Notes: generated by a model not told the origin, from the sequence alone. Positions 46,570 to 57,837 are shown, numbered from the stretch's first letter. The stretch: DNA of 64,000 nt from Papaver somniferum (GCF_003573695.1 NC_039359.1:141815112-141879111); one strand, 5' to 3'. Translations and numbers: made by a program.

Positions 46570-46829
46570 CCATTACTAGTGTCTAACAAAGGGGTTGAAT
46601 CTAACAAAGCATTCACCTCATTAATCGCATTATCATCATCAAAATCAATCCCAAAGTGATCTACGCATTTCTCTAATGGATCTTCTAACAAAGTGTTTGG
46701 TAAAGACTCCTCGACTAATGTTCCTATCATGTTCACCTCTTCTATGCTCGAGTCATCTAGTTCAGAGGGTAGCTTACTAATATTAAAAATGTTCAGCTCA
46801 ATAGTCATGTTACCAAAAGACAAATTCAT
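46566..46829 (-). pseudogene. Spacer between protease and reverse transcriptase, element 2
   Basis: An acidic segment with LLEDPLEKCVDHFGIDFDDD and EVNALLDSTPLL. It corresponds to the element 1 segment with EDPLEACLTHFGQD and EVNALLDSTPLL. It has no catalytic motif. A frame change on each side (near 46880 and 46570) separates it from protease and reverse transcriptase. Confidence 0.75.
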
Positions 46830-46882
46830 AATACCATTTCGACAGTTAATGATCGCATTGGATGTAGATAAAAACGGGAGAC

Positions 46883-47221
46883 CTAAATTACCGGTATCTG
46901 GTTCTCTGGGTCAGGGACAGGTTGGGTATCTAGGATAACAAAATCCACTGGATAAATAAACTTGTCGACCTCAATAAGAACATCCTCGATCACACCACGA
47001 GGGATTTTTACGGACTTATCAGCTAACTGAAGTGTCATCTGGGTAGGTTTCATCTCACCAAGTCCTAGCTTAAGGTACACATGGTACGGGAGTAAGTTCA
47101 CATTGGCTCCTAAGTCAAGCAACCCTTTCTCAACACGATATTTACCTATTGTGCAAGATATGGTAGGGGACCCTGGGTCTTTATACTTAGGAGTAGTGGT
47201 ATTCTGAATAATACAACTCAC
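46883..47221 (-). pseudogene. Aspartic protease of element 2
   Basis: The segment carries TISCTIGKYRVEKGLLDLGA and continues to NVNLLPYHVYLKLGLGEMKPT, the protease active-site region. DLGA is found where other retroviral-type proteases have DTGA or DSGA, the same variant as in element 1. The frame ends in QIPVI followed by a one-base deletion. The upstream border is TAG at 47246. Confidence 0.8.
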
Positions 47222-47245
47222 GTGACTAGCTAGAAAGGCTTTCTT

Positions 47246-47845
47246 CTAGACACCAAGCTTTCGCTTTCGCGTACACATATCCTTAAGGAACTTGGCATAA
47301 GAGGGAATCTGCTTAATTGCATCTAATAATAGAAGGTTGATAGTTACCTGCTTAAAAACCTCCAATATATCATTAAAGTTGGACTCCCTCTTAGTTGGAA
47401 CTAGCAACTGCGGGAATGGGGCTCCAGGAACAAATCCGGACTCATTAGGACCCTCATTGGTCTCCTTAGAGACTCTATCAGTCTCCTCATTTTCTCGCTC
47501 AGAAGGGTGAACTACAGCATGTTCGCTTTCAGGCATGGAAACCTTATTGTCAAATTTATTTCCACTCCTAAGGGTTGTAATAGAATTCACATGATTGTAC
47601 GATTTCTCTCCTTTGGGATTAGGATCAGTATGACTAGGGAACCTTCTGTTATCTCTCTCACTTAGAGTCTTAGCTATTTTACCCACTTGAAGTTCTAACT
47701 TAGCAAGAGTCCGGGCATTAGTTTGAAAATTCTGCTTGGTTTCCTGTTGAAAACTAACATGGCTCTTTACTAACATTTCCTGGCTCTGTGTTAACATATC
47801 CTGGCTCTTTTTTAATATACTAAGAGATTCCTCTAAGCTAGCCAT
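47246..47845 (-). pseudogene. Gag C-terminal linker of element 2
   Basis: The frame starts with a long helix, MASLEESLSILKKSQDML, continuing with repeated Gln/Ser heptads to LELQVGKIAKTLSER. A spacer rich in Asn, Ser and Glu follows, and the part reading DAIKQIPSYAKFLKDMCT lies before the protease. It ends with TAG at 47246-47248, where element 1 has Gln (NLDVQKRAF). It is out of frame with the upstream gag because of a G run. Confidence 0.75.
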
Positions 47846-48462
47846 TCTATTCTCAGAAGGGTTCTGGAACTGGGCTTGACCTGAAGAATTCTTATTATAA
47901 CCAAAATTTGGGGGGGGGGGGGGGGGTGAGAATTACTAGGTTGACATTGATTCTGTCCTTTAGACCAAGAGAAATTATGATGGTTTCTCCAACCAGGGTT
48001 GTAGGTCTCTGAGTATGGGTCAAGCTTCCGACGGTTTTCAAACCTAGAGTTGTTATAGATAACATGGGCTTGCTCTTTACTAACCTGACCTTCCCAAAAT
48101 GAGTTATCGGGTTCTATTCCACAAATAGAGACTTGAGAGGCTCTATTCCCAGCATCAGGTTCAACAAGAGACCTATGTTTAGACTGATTCAATTCCAAAG
48201 CTTCTAACCTTCTAGACAAAGCATCAAACTTAGCATCTGACCCAAAGCCTGTATCTACCACATTATTGCTACTTCTATTGACCAAGATTCTTTTAAGGGG
48301 TTCAACACAAGACTCCCACTGTTGGGATTTTTCAGCTACATCTTCTAAGAAGGAAAATGCTTCATCATCGTTTTTACTCATGAACATACCAGCGCACATA
48401 GACTCGACCATGGCTTTGGTCGAATAGTCTAAACCGTCATAAAGAATTTCAACTAGTTTCAT
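47833..48462 (-). pseudogene. Gag middle part of element 2
   Basis: This frame continues gag after the TAA at 48487. It reads ILYDGLDYSTKAMVESMCAG, then FSFLEDVAEKSQQWES, the LSRRLEALE helix and the RKLDPYSETYNPGW block also found in element 1. It then enters a run of Pro codons produced by 17 C (G on the plus strand, 47910-47926) and leaves frame. The last 30 residues are noise. Confidence 0.8.
47910..47926 (+). repeat. Run of 17 G in the gag coding region
   Basis: On the coding strand it is a C run coding for Pro. The frame on its two sides differs by one base, so its length is the direct cause of a gag frameshift. Such a run is also a common place for assembly errors. Confidence 0.9.
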
Positions 48463-48486
48463 TTTCTCGAACCCATGGTGAGGACA

Positions 48487-49128
48487 TTACGACAAAAGAT
48501 CATTAAATCTCTCTAAAAATCTATAAAGTGATTCTCCTTCTTGTTGCACACTGGAACTAATTTTCTGCCTAAAAGATGCGGTTCTATGCTTAGGGAAAAA
48601 CTTTAAGTAGAAAGCAGCAGTAAGTTCGTCCCATGTTTCTATTGACCCAGATGGTAGGTTATTCAGCCAGGACTTGGCTTTATCTCTTAAAGAAAAGGGG
48701 AACATAAGTTTCAAGACTTCATCACTAAGGTCTTTAATCTTAATTGTTCCACAAAATTCTTCAAAATCCCTAACATGAAAGTAAGGGTTTTCATCATCTT
48801 TTCCTAAGAATATAGGGATCATCTGAAGGATACTAGGTTTCAACTCATAATTAGCCGTAGAGGCTGGAAATTAAATGCACAATGCTCGGTTGGTCCTAGT
48901 TGGGTACATGTAATCTTTCAAAGTAGCCATTGCTGGCACAACTGAAGTACTGGGGGTACTTTATTCACGAAGAGACAGATTCTCAAAACTGAAGTTTCCA
49001 AAAACGGGGCATTCAAAAGAAGAGTCTTCGAGCTCCCTGCTTCCACAAGAAGAATTACTAGGTTTTTCACTAATCAATCGACCTAGATTGTCTCTTTTCC
49101 AAGCCCGCTCTCTAATAACCTCGGGCAT
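48487..49128 (-). pseudogene. Gag N-terminal part of element 2
   Basis: Gag starts at ATG 49128 (MPEVIRERAWKRDNLGRL). In-frame stops follow near 48960 and 48868. The undamaged part carries the capsid region: DFEEFCGTIKIKDLSDE, FPFSLRDKAKSWLNNLP, WDELTAAFYLKFFPKHRT and QQEGESLYRFLERFNDLL. It ends in TAA at 48487-48489, where element 1 reads LLQCPHHG, so Gln is replaced. The domain is the Athila-type retrotransposon gag, which builds the particle. Confidence 0.85.
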
Positions 49129-50251
49129 ACACTAGAAAAACAAAATTAAAAAGAAAAATCCTAAAAGGAAGGGAAGTTCTATGCAAACACAAACAAGGAT
49201 GACTCCACCACAACAAACCTACTGATTTCTAGCAAACAAAAAGCATGATGGCTCCACTTAGATTGTTTCTAGACCAGCTTCTACTCTTCCAAGAGGCAAC
49301 TAGGTACAATTTTAGCAAACGTCGTAGGAAGATCCGAATAAATTAAGTCGAAGAGAAGCGGGAGAAGCTCAGAAGAGCTTTGATACCCCCGCCTCTTTGG
49401 CAACGCTTTCCTGGGTTACAAGGCGGCTCTAATCGACTTCCAATAATCTTCCTTAACTTTGAGCCAGGCTAACAAGATACCCAATACGATCCTTTTGAAC
49501 GACTTTCCTATAAGCTCGTTACCCTATCAGTCTCGTTCTAGTCAGTATTTTAGGCTTGGGTTCGCGTTAGGTATCGTTTTCCTAAAGCGGGCAAGAAGAG
49601 AACGGTGATGAAATCCGAACTCTTATCTTGTATGGCCAGTCCTTTCCCTTTACTAGAAAATTAAATCCGAGTTCAGTTCCTCAACATATATGCATACGAA
49701 GGAAGATAGTAAACCCGGTGACAGGGGATTCGCGGGTGTTTCGATAAGCTTACCTCCCGTACCAGATGGGCAAAGAACCGTTGTAGTCGACTCGGGTCAC
49801 AACTCCTATGTCATGTACGAACCTGAGGGGCCGAGGCAATATCGTAATTGCCGTCCTTGTTTGCAAACAGTTTAATATTTAATAGACTACCCTTTCGTAG
49901 AGTTTAAAAATAAAAGAAAGTCCAAAAAGGAAAGTGCAAAAATAAAAAGAAAATTACAAAAATAGAGAAAATTACTAAAAAAAAGAATATAATAAAATTT
50001 TCTCTTTTTTTTTCTAAATTTTTATATACTTTTTTTTTTTAATTTCTTAGTTCTTTTTCGCCTTGTCCTTTGACTCCAAATCTTTAAGTAATCACCAACA
50101 GCTTTGGCAACTTCTTTTTCTTTAGCTCCAAATTCCAAAAATCTGCAATGAAAAGACAAATACCCAAAAACGTAAAAATAGAACAAATAATTTTTTTTAA
50201 AAAAAAAAACCTAAAAAAAAAATCTAAAGACAAGTCGGCGGCGCCAAAAAT
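49129..50251 (-). other. Leader and primer-binding site of element 2
   Basis: The leader is about 1.1 kb with no convincing gene. A 61-codon plus-strand frame is not coding-like. Next to the LTR the minus strand reads ttttggcgccgccgacttgt, the primer site. Large parts (for example 49195-49310 and 49440-49880) closely match the leader of element 3, including the agcatgatggctccacttag phrase. Confidence 0.8.
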
Positions 50252-51703
50252 TGATGGATATTTTCAATGATGTTGTAGTAATAAGTTCGTTGAGACTTGT
50301 GAAAGCAATAGATTTTAGACTTAATGAAACTTAAAAATATAGCAAACTTAAAATAAAAAGTGATTTCAAGATTTAAAAATAGACCAAGGCTCTGGATTCC
50401 ACTATTCCTCCTAATTTATTGGTTTATAATGATATTTCAAGAATTATTATTAAGCTATTTTTCTCATTAATTCACTATTAATCTATAAGGTCTCCAAACA
50501 TTAAATTGTAATCCATAAGCATGAATTATCAAAGAATTGATTCTAAGCATAACGCATCGAATTGATTCACAATTAATTAACAAAACCATTTTTATCTTTA
50601 TGTTGATCTTAGTGAACTAAATAAAATAAATAGTTAAAGAAATTACCAATCAAATATGAGTGAATAGTTTCCTCCGTTGCCTCAGTCACCGGGTATTTTA
50701 GCCGCTCATCATGTGGAAAACCCTCTCAAAGAATTTATTTATGCTCAAAAATAGTTTACAAATGATGAATAAGGGAGAAATGATGAAAAACCGGGTTTGT
50801 AACAATTATATTTGTTACATACAAACTGTTACAAAGAACAATACAATATTTGCGTCACTGTAGCACGAACGACTGTCTATAGGGGTCGATGTTCTTCGTG
50901 TTCTTCATCTCATACAACAGCAGAAAACTCGTCTCTGCAACTCGATCAATCCTTACTGTATTACTCCCTAAGCCTCTGTAACCTCTCACTGCTATCCCAG
51001 CACCTATTTATCACCCAACAACATCAAAATCTCACGTAATAACTTCCAATAATTCTCCCATCAATCGACAGTAATGAATATATTCTCGGGAATATTTTCT
51101 TCCCTTTCTTCTCTTCTCACGCTGTCAATGAGTGCTGAATCTTCCTTATCTAACTCCTTCACGCTTTTGCAGCGGCCAAGCTCTGTCCAAACACGAGCAA
51201 CACACGTAAAATCACGTTGTGATCCCGTGATTATCTCATCCGCACACGTACTCCCTGTTGTGTATAAAATCCACGTATTCAACCCATGTTTTTCGAATCT
51301 GAAGGACTTACCAGTCCTGTGTGAGTATAACAGGCTGGAATGAGTCGATTGGAGTGATTGAATCTCACCACAACTCCTCCAAATTGAAAACAACAAACTC
51401 CGCAGGTGAACAATATTCAAACCTGCACTTTGCCGCTAAAACCACGTAGAAGAAGGGTGTCCTCCAACCAAACCGGGGTGTGTGAATAGCAGGTGCCCAA
51501 CTGAGGCGCCCCTTATCCAAAGTGAGGGTTCCTTCAGTACTTTTCTCCGGGGGTCCAAATAGCACTTTTTGAGCAACTTTTTCCACACAAATGTATTTCT
51601 CCAAAAACACCTACACAAACATAAAAACACCATAATAATTACAAAATCAAGCACTAACAATAGAGACACTGAGGACATTTCAGACACAAAAATGTGTCTA
51701 TCA
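50252..51703 (-). repeat. 5' LTR of element 2
   Basis: The 1452-bp LTR begins tgatggatattttc on the plus strand and ends gtgtctatca. It is followed by the ctttg duplication and the rest of solo LTR C. It keeps the 320 bp lost from the 3' copy. Confidence 0.92.
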
Positions 51704-52888
51704 CTTTGTTACTAAGCTAACATTGATTGCAAACCCTGATTTGAAAGACTATATCAGGGAGAACTCTAGCAACTGGGAAACCTAATCCCCACGCCTCCTC
51801 TGTGATACTAGTTGTAGTAGCTAGAGTCGATTCTCCTCTAACCTTAGGTTTCTACCGAGACCCTGTAGGTTAATGACTTGAAGACTTCATTGGGATTGTG
51901 AAGCCAGACCGATACTACTTTCTTGTAGTTGTGTGATCTGATCTTGTTGTTTCTATCATATTGAGTATAATCGTAACGATTGGCTTGAGATTGATATCTC
52001 CGATAGGCAAGATATAAAAGTAGTCACAAACATCTTTGTCTCATCGTTTGTGATTCCACAATATCTTCTTTCGCCGTGTCGATTAAGATTATTGTGAGGT
52101 GATTGATAATACTAGGTTGTTCTTCGGGAATATAAGTCTGGGTTATCAATTGGTTCCTGTTCACCTTGATTTATCAAAAGACGGAACAAAACTCGTAGGT
52201 ATTTATGTGGGAAACAGATTTATCTATTACCGTGGACTTTTCTGTGTGATACAGATTTGTTTATTAAAGTCTTCGACTTTGGGTCGTAGCAACTCTTAGT
52301 TGTGGGTGAGATCAACTAAGGGAATCAAGTGCGTAGTATCCTGCTGGGATCAGAGACGTAGGAGCATAACTGTACCTCAGATCAGTGTGAGATTGATTGG
52401 GGTTCAACTACAGTCCATACCGAAGTTAGTTAGTAGTAGGCTAGTGTCTGTAGTGGATTAATACAGTGTGTGTTTAATCTGGACTAGGTCCCCGGGTTTT
52501 TCTGCATTTGCGGTTTCCATGTTAACAAAACTTCTGTTGTCTGTGTTATTTCTTTCCGCATTATATTTTGTTATATAATTGAAATATCACAGGTTGTGCG
52601 TTAAGTTCAATCAATTAGAATATCCAACCTTTGGTTGTTGATTTACATTGATTGACACTTGGATATTGGTCTTTGGTACCATCCAAGTTATCTCTGTTGT
52701 ATTTAATTAGACTCGCAGATTTCTATTTGCTTGAATAAGAATTAAATCGAGAGATCGAGATATTATAACTCTTTGATATACTTTATTAAGATTGAGTTTA
52801 GTTGATTCTCTTGAAAGTATATTGGATTTAGTCCATACAAATTGCTAATAAAAATATTGGGTGTGGTTGTTGTACCCCCACTTTTTCA

Positions 52889-53078
52889 CAGAAGTTCTCC
52901 AAATGTCTTCGTCGATCTTCAGTTTTTAACAATGATCTCTGATACTCAACTATAATTCTAACCTAATCCGAGACTTGACTTAGTAGACTAAAAATCAAGA
53001 TATAGTTTTGATCACCTAACATTGACAACAAGCTTGAGATGGAAAAACTTGTGGGTTCAACCGAGCAATGCTCTAACA
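52889..53078 (-). repeat. Old copia-type LTR D, right part
   Basis: The sequence after the second cagaa ends in gagcaatgctctaaca, the reverse complement of a SIRE-like LTR start. It completes the LTR whose left part is 38440-40146. The solo LTR C inserted between the two. Confidence 0.65.
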
Positions 53079-53219
53079 ACTACATCAAGTAGCATACTTT
53101 TCCACCAAAGCATTTCTATCTCTGGCACTCAAGAAATTTTTTCATCAAAATTGGAAGGTCTCGACTCAAAGATTTGCAAGCCAAGATTTGATTGAAGTAC
53201 TCATCAGGAGAAGCGCCAT

Positions 53220-53640
53220 CATCAAAGGTGCACTTACTGGACTTACGGTATTGTACTCTTTTTTCTTCGTCAAGGTTTTCCCCAATGTGTTTCCTTGGTT
53301 TTAACGAGGCAACATTTTCAAATCCAACACTATTTTAAGTCTTTGCATGTGTACGTAATTTCAAGTTTTTCTCTTTTGAATTTTCTTGCTATCTGGTTTA
53401 GACACAACAGTCATCAGGTGGAGTATTATAAACATAAATTTATTAACTAAGATGTCCTTGTGTATAAGATTAGGGTGTCCATATACTTGGGGTGTTAAGT
53501 CTTATATCACTATAAATAGGAGTTTAAAGCTATGTAATTACACACACAAAAAGAAAATTATCTTTTATTCTTCTTTCTCCATACTTTTGTATCTTCTTTA
53601 TTTCATAAAAAATGAATAACATTTACCAGGTTACTTTACA
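53220..53640 (+). repeat. Another copia LTR with TATA box
   Basis: The stretch includes a caaggttttccccaatg phrase and ggttttaacgaggcaac, a common signature of plant copia LTRs. A TATA box follows (tataaatagg, 53511-53520) and then a leader ending in a run of T-rich sequence. No internal region or second copy is present, so it is a fragment or solo LTR. Its exact ends are not clear. Confidence 0.55.
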
Positions 53641-53828
53641 GTCAGACGAGATGCTTCTTAACAACATTAATTAATTAAATTGAGAAGACACACAAAACAC
53701 TATGTAAGACGTACAATACATTTGGTCTTTATCCTACTGATGGTTTTTAATATTATTCCATAATTTTTGAACCATGTTTTAGGGCATACAAAATCTTTTA
53801 GGGCAGACGAAATATTTCTCATCTAGGC

Positions 53829-55499
53829 TGTGTTTATAAGGGGTGTCTAACGGGTATGCAATGACCTATATACCCTTAAACAGTGTATATTATTAAATCA
53901 CCCTTACCCTTAATTTAAAAACCAAAAATCATAATCAGTTTTAAATTTAAACATCTTCTCTTCTTATCCAGCCGATCCTCTCTCGCAAAAACATCAATAA
54001 TTTATTTCATCCTGACAATTAATCGTTGATTCGTGAAAATTTGATCGTCGACCAAACACATCTATAAAATGACTCGCACAACGAAAACGGTAGTAAGTAG
54101 TCACTCTAAATCTTCTTCTAATCCGTCAATTGAAGAACAAGAAAAAGTTATAGGATTTGAAATATAAATTGAGCAAAAATTCAACTGAATGAAGAATCAA
54201 CTCCCGAAATGAGGATTATAGTGTATTTCTTATAAACCCATCTCTAATTTTATTGTTTTTGATTGATATAATAAGATTAATTCAAAAAAATCTAGATATT
54301 TTTGCAGTTACAGAATGAAGTTCGGATGATAAGTGAGACGAATTTTAAGCCGAATTGTTCATTGTTCTTAGTTCTGAAAGTGCTTATAAATAGTTTGGGT
54401 GATAATTCATTTCTGAACGTTAGTCGAACTTTGTAGTATTTATATAAAGTCGTGAAATTCGGCTGATTCTAAAGTTGAATTATTAGCCGAACCTGACACT
54501 ATTTCTCCAGGTTCTACAAATAAGTTATGTTCGGCTGAGTCGATATTTATTTAATAAGCCGAACTGGTAATTCAAAATGGTTCGACTAGTTCATTATAAG
54601 CCAAACTTATAACTTGATTTGTCTTCTCAAAATTGATGTGTGTTGTTTTAGGGGTTTGAATGTCTTCTTTGGGATATTGAAGATAATATGAATGATAGGT
54701 TTTATAATCCTTCTGGGACCGCGTTTGCTTGAGATAAAAGTCAATTTCGCGTCCAAATTTGTCTGAGACCAGTGTCAGGCTCGGCTAATACCTTGTCAAC
54801 CTTTTCTGGTCGAACCTGACAAGTAAAAATTGCCCAGGTGGATATCAGGTTCGGCTGACTTCATTAAATCACTTTTGAGACGAACATCTCCCCATAAACT
54901 CTTCGAAAATCTTGATTTCTAGGCTCCAGGTTTGGATGACCCGTGCTTCATTTTTTTCGATTTTGTTTTGGGCATAACTTCTTCGTCTGTTGTTGGAATT
55001 ACCTCATTCTTTTTGCGTTGTCTTCATCTTTTCAATTTTTTGAGGATGATAATAAGAAATTCTTGATTTGGATGAGTTGAATTTGGACCCTGGTATCCTC
55101 CATCGTAGACTTCGCTTTCTTAACACTTTTATAGTCATTTCCACTTCTTTTGGTTGATTCATCCTAACAAAAGTTGCATAATAGAAAACAAACATAATAA
55201 AAAGTATTATACAAGAATAGTAGCTAAAACAAGTATTGAATTGATACTCTAAACACATATATTATTCACCTATCAAAAATTTAGAAACATGTTCGATTCA
55301 TTAAGAAAACACACTCATTAGCCAAACTTAGCTTGTAAGTTGGAGCGAAATATACAAAATACAAGTTCGGCTAACAAGTATTGTATTTCGAATAAGCCGA
55401 ATTATTCATCTTATTTATACCAGTTAGATTCGGCTAGTAACTAACAGCCGAACTGTTCAGCAAAAACACCTACGTTTGATAATTGGAAAGGGATAATTG
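53829..55499. repeat. TTCGGCT-motif repeat, copy 2, left part
   Basis: The end is tataaggggtgtctaac at 53829. From 54320 to 55470, TTCGGCT-like and AGCCGAA-like words occur at least 18 times, often as facing pairs 20-40 bp apart (for example 54474 with 54512, and 55367 with 55401). A short frame from ATG 54069 (MTRTTKTVVSSHSKSSSNPS) lies near the left end and may be the first exon of a lost protein. The part to the right of the Mutator-like insertion is 57202-57570. Confidence 0.55.
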
Positions 55500-57201
55500 G
55501 AGTTTGGTACTCAGGTTTAGACCAACACTAGACTTTGGTCTAACATTTGTCCAACGTTAAGGCTTGGTACCTGGACCAGACGTTGACCTACGTGGATTGT
55601 TTATGACCAGACTTTAATAACTTTGCAAAATAAAAATATTTCAAAAATAACGAGTTTACAAGAGTACCCTTGGGGTTGGTTTATTCCCTGAAACTAAATC
55701 CAGAATCTAAATTATCCATTCCCAATTCTTCTCCTCCCTACTCTCTGTTGCAGCTGCAAATCGATTTTGAGGATGAATTTTGCTTGACTATTACAAGAAC
55801 TCTGTTGGTGTCACTTCCATGAAGATGGATGTGCTATTTCGAGAAGAAATAAGCACTGGTTTGAATCAATGAAAAGACAGAAAATAATAAATTAGGGTTT
55901 GCAGAGATTAAAGGTGGATTATAGATCGATGAAACGGGATCTGCAGTCGCTGAGGGAAGCAGTGAATAGAAGAGATCGATCGGTTTCTTTAACTGAGATT
56001 TGAAGCTGGTGATGATAAGTCCACATTCTCGAAAGGAAACTCTCTTGGTACCTCAGGAAACTATCGCAATCGGTGTTTAATTGATGATGAAGACAAGGGG
56101 GTAACTCATCAATCTCCTATTATGCAATCCAATTACTGTAATTAATGGCAGAATTATGACAAACCCATTATGAAATTGAATTTATTCATCTAAAACTTGC
56201 ACCTGCGTTTTGATTGAAAAGGGAACAAACCCATGAAATTTCTCCTCAGGAAAATCGATTTCAGACTCAATAACAGCTGAATCTCTTCTCAGTCTCGGCT
56301 AGAGCAGATAAGTGATGATGAACACTAAGGGTACTGGTTTTCAACTGGGTACTAAAAATTCCAGAGGTGTGATTTCTATAAGGAGTTCTTCTGTTTGCTA
56401 GTGAGAAGAATATAGCGTATTGGGTACTAAGTCATTCAATATTGTGGTTTTTGTTGTGAATCATTTGGATGGATTCGAAGCTGTATAGATCAGTTGAATG
56501 AATGATATACCCCTGGTTTGCTTTGTATTTGAATTTGCAGGGAGATTTAAAGTGTAGAAGATGCTTCATTGACTGACAACACCACCACCAGGTAATGGCA
56601 CATAAACTGTTCGAAAAATGGTCTGAATGAGACTTTCTTAACCACTTTGAGTTCAAAGGGTTTGAAGTGATTTTGGGGGTTGGGAACGAGTTGTTTATTG
56701 GCTGAGTTTACATGGGTTCTGGTGGTTATACTTGAAGAGATAAAAGCCTGAGACGAACAAGGAAATTGGGTATGAGCTGAATTCATTAATGGAAGCAAGG
56801 GTGGTACAGGACTGATGGTTCTTTTAGAGAATTGGGTACGTTTTGTGCCTGAACTGCAGTCGGAAAGGAGTTGTTGCTGGTCTGATTACGGGGAGTTTAG
56901 AATGGCTGCTAATAAGGGTTTTGCTGAAATCTTTCTAATTCAACAAGGAGGAGTAAAAATGGTGCAAGTGTACAGAAGTTTGAGAATTTTGTAAATATTA
57001 AAAACACTAAAGGGTATTATAGTGAACTCATTAATAATTAAATTTTATATTATTTTTTAAATAATTACTAAACAGAAGTTAAGACTTAACCTAGTCAACG
57101 CGAGTCAACGTCGGGTCCAGGTACCAAGCCCTAACATTGGACAAATGTTAGACCAAAGCCTAGTGTTGGTCTAAACCTGAGTACCAAACTCCAATTATCC
57201 C
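55500..57201. mobile_element. Mutator-like element with long inverted ends (MULE 1)
   Basis: The ends are about 105-bp inverted repeats: gggataattggagtttggta at 55500 and its complement ending at 57201. Flanks are aattggaaa (55491-55499) and aattgtaaa (57202-57210), a 9-bp target duplication with one mismatch, as in the Mutator superfamily. The 1.5-kb inside has no transposase. Frames of up to 83 codons on the minus strand (56432-56798) show no known domain. It is a non-autonomous copy and may hold captured host sequence. Confidence 0.75.
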
Positions 57202-57570
57202 AATTGTAAAACTAACTCAATACTTGACAACTGAACTTCTTGTAAAAAATGAATTCTTTGAATAATTCAACCTACAAAATGGTCATTAAACATCATCTAG
57301 AAGTGTACATATGTACTATTAGCATAAGGTTCTTCATCGATGTATTTATTTTCGAGATTTGGCTCATAAAAATCATCATTTTGTGTATGGGGTTCAATAA
57401 GAGATTGAGTTCGGGTAAAATCATTCTTATAATCCAAATAATCAGCCATAACTGGATGACTGTTGTAATTGATATATGTTTTTTGAGTTTTAGGAGATGA
57501 AGATTGACCCTCTTCGTTCATTTTGATAAGTTGAAACAAAATTTTTCTTCATTTTTCCTTCTTTTTTTTT
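57202..57570. repeat. TTCGGCT-motif repeat, copy 2, right part
   Basis: This is the continuation after the 9-bp duplication. It ends in a T run before the end of MULE 2. The frames here (80-83 codons on both strands) overlap each other and have no domain. Confidence 0.45.
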
Positions 57571-57837
57571 GGGTTATTTTGTTTTTGGTACTCAGGTTTT
57601 GTCCAATTTTTGAGTTTGGTCTGACATTTGTCTAGCTTGGTGTTTGGTACTTGAAAATAACGTTGACCCACGTTGACTCTTGACTTCTGTTTAACATTTA
57701 TTATATTAATAAAAAATTATTAATTGACTGAATTTACTATTATACCCTTCGTTTAAACCAAAAGGGAGTAGCACTCGACTCATCTTCTTTCCTTTCTCTT
57801 CTTTCTTTCTCGCCGGCGATTCATAGAGTTGAATTAT
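57571..57837. mobile_element. Mutator-like element of the same family (MULE 2), left end
   Basis: From gggttattttgtttttggta the sequence follows the left end of MULE 1 for more than 100 bp (ggtactcaggt, then ggtctgacatttgtc and acgttgacccacgttgac), with more divergence. It is cut at 57837 by element 3. The inside resumes at 63362, and the other end lies outside the window. Confidence 0.6.

Larger units (their letters stand above)
41333..51703 (-). mobile_element. Full-length Athila-like Ty3/gypsy element 2
   Basis: This is a complete 10.4-kb element in the minus direction. It has two LTRs, a primer site, a leader, a gag-pol region (43600-49128), a 3' untranslated region and a purine tract. 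It lies inside solo LTR C with ctttg duplicated on both sides (41328-41332 and 51704-51708). The domain order is gag, protease, reverse transcriptase, RNase H, integrase, and the protein style matches element 1. At least ten stops and frame changes inactivate it. There is no envelope-like frame. The two LTRs are clearly alike by eye but differ by a 320-bp deletion in the 3' copy. Confidence 0.92.
40147..52888 (+). mobile_element. Solo LTR C of SIRE-like copia, split by element 2
   Basis: The LTR occupies 40147-41332 and 51709-52888, together 2366 bp, the same length as copies A and B. It starts tgttagagcattgctcgg and ends ctttttca. It is flanked on both sides by cagaa (40142-40146 and 52889-52893), a perfect 5-bp target duplication. 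With no internal region and intact duplication, this is a solo LTR produced by recombination between two LTRs of one element. Its TATA box is mutated. Confidence 0.9.

Noticed and set aside
49690..49875. 61-codon plus-strand frame in the element 2 leader
   Set aside because: The matching stretch in element 3 is open on the other strand instead, so the frame is not conserved.
56432..56798. Overlapping minus-strand frames in MULE 1
   Set aside because: No recognised domain and no splice-like borders that I can support. Kept only as possible cargo.
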